DNA of 42,964 nt from CAZVWJ01 sp964631325 (GTDB taxonomy: Bacteria > T1Sed10-126): the NCBI GenBank assembly GCA_964631325.1, contig CAZVWJ010000021.1, positions 1 through 42,964 on the forward strand, given 5' to 3'. The translations under genes were made by a program, and so were the position numbers. The notes under the pieces were generated by a model. The model was not told the DNA's origin and searched no databases. It worked only from the letters and a program-made list of their open reading frames with translations. Positions 42,831 through 42,964 of this stretch are shown in pieces; within the stretch, counting starts at the first letter, position 1, and every line of letters starts with the position of its first letter.

Positions 42831-42960
42831 TCTAACCCTCATTATGCACGAAATTTTAGAATTTCGTGCATAATGTGTATCTACGATACAGCACTCAAAG
42901 CTGTATGAGCAAATAAATCAAGTTGTAATATTGGCCCGAAAAATTACAGGCTGTTTTAAG
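42831..42960 (-). repeat. Right arm of inverted repeat B
   Basis: Reverse complement of 6445-6574 at about 92% identity. It keeps the palindrome core (42841-42874, TTAG centre), the hairpin ATACAGC...GCTGTAT (about 42886-42906) and the TTGAGTGC core in its loop. Its outer end stops four bases before the window ends, just as the outer end of repeat A lies at the window start. Confidence 0.9.
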
Positions 42961-42964
42961 GGAA

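Larger units (their letters stand above)
24685..42839 (+). repeat. Tandem 18,155-bp unit, copy 2
   Basis: Direct repeat of copy 1 in the same orientation. Reading the two side by side I found no base change inside the genes. The identity runs past the unit end to 42877 before flanking sequence (TATCTACGATAC) takes over. All annotations of copy 1 shift by 18,155. Confidence 0.93.

Noticed and set aside
6445..42960. Composite transposon or IS element bounded by repeat B
   Set aside because: No transposase, recombinase or resolvase gene in the whole block, and no obvious target-site duplication at the outer ends.

Overview
The window looks like chromosomal DNA of an uncultured Gram-negative bacterium. 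It has two TonB-dependent receptors, an outer-membrane barrel protein, Sec signal peptides and a lipoprotein, and many starts follow a good GGAGG-type ribosome binding site. Short dispersed intergenic repeats (C-run/TTGAT/G-run hairpins and 'AATCTGTG...GTGGAT' repeats) recall those of environmental FCB-group, Desulfobacterota-like or candidate-phylum genomes. I cannot place the phylum. No rRNA, tRNA, CRISPR, transposase, integrase or phage gene was seen.

Layout. Block A (about 1-6430) holds mgtE (Mg2+ channel), an outer-membrane barrel protein and ppdK (pyruvate phosphate dikinase). It is bracketed by a ~179-bp inverted repeat of about 93% identity (6-184 and 6251-6429). Block B (about 6445-42960) is bracketed by a different ~130-bp inverted repeat of about 92% identity (6445-6574 and 42831-42960). 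Block B contains an 18,155-bp unit present twice in direct tandem (about 6530-24684 and 24685-42839). The only difference I saw is one base in the centre of the boundary palindrome. The join lies in a 21-bp stretch shared by the two unit ends, so the duplication is either very recent or an assembly artefact.

Each 18-kb unit encodes a coherent envelope-sensing module. In order: two TonB-dependent receptors, a PhnD-like and an ABC_sub_bind-type periplasmic binding protein, a membrane chemoreceptor (MCP), a sensorless two-TM MCP-like coil protein, CheW, CheA, a second sensorless MCP-like coil protein, CheX-like phosphatase, CheY, a second CheX-like phosphatase, a second CheY, and a lipoprotein with a pseudopilin-like C-terminus. 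A convergent gene encodes a degenerate HD-GYP protein. The chemosensory genes overlap or sit within a few bases of each other, as in an operon.

There are no ABC permeases, no CheR/CheB adaptation enzymes and no flagellar or pilus motor genes in the window. My inference is that substrate taken up by the TonB receptors and captured by the periplasmic proteins is reported through the MCP array to CheA and two CheY outputs, with CheX-type dephosphorylation and possibly a link to c-di-GMP. The points most worth checking are this receptor-binding protein-chemosensory module, its three divergent MCP hairpin tips, the paired multi-hairpin repeats that bracket gene blocks, and the reality of the tandem duplication.
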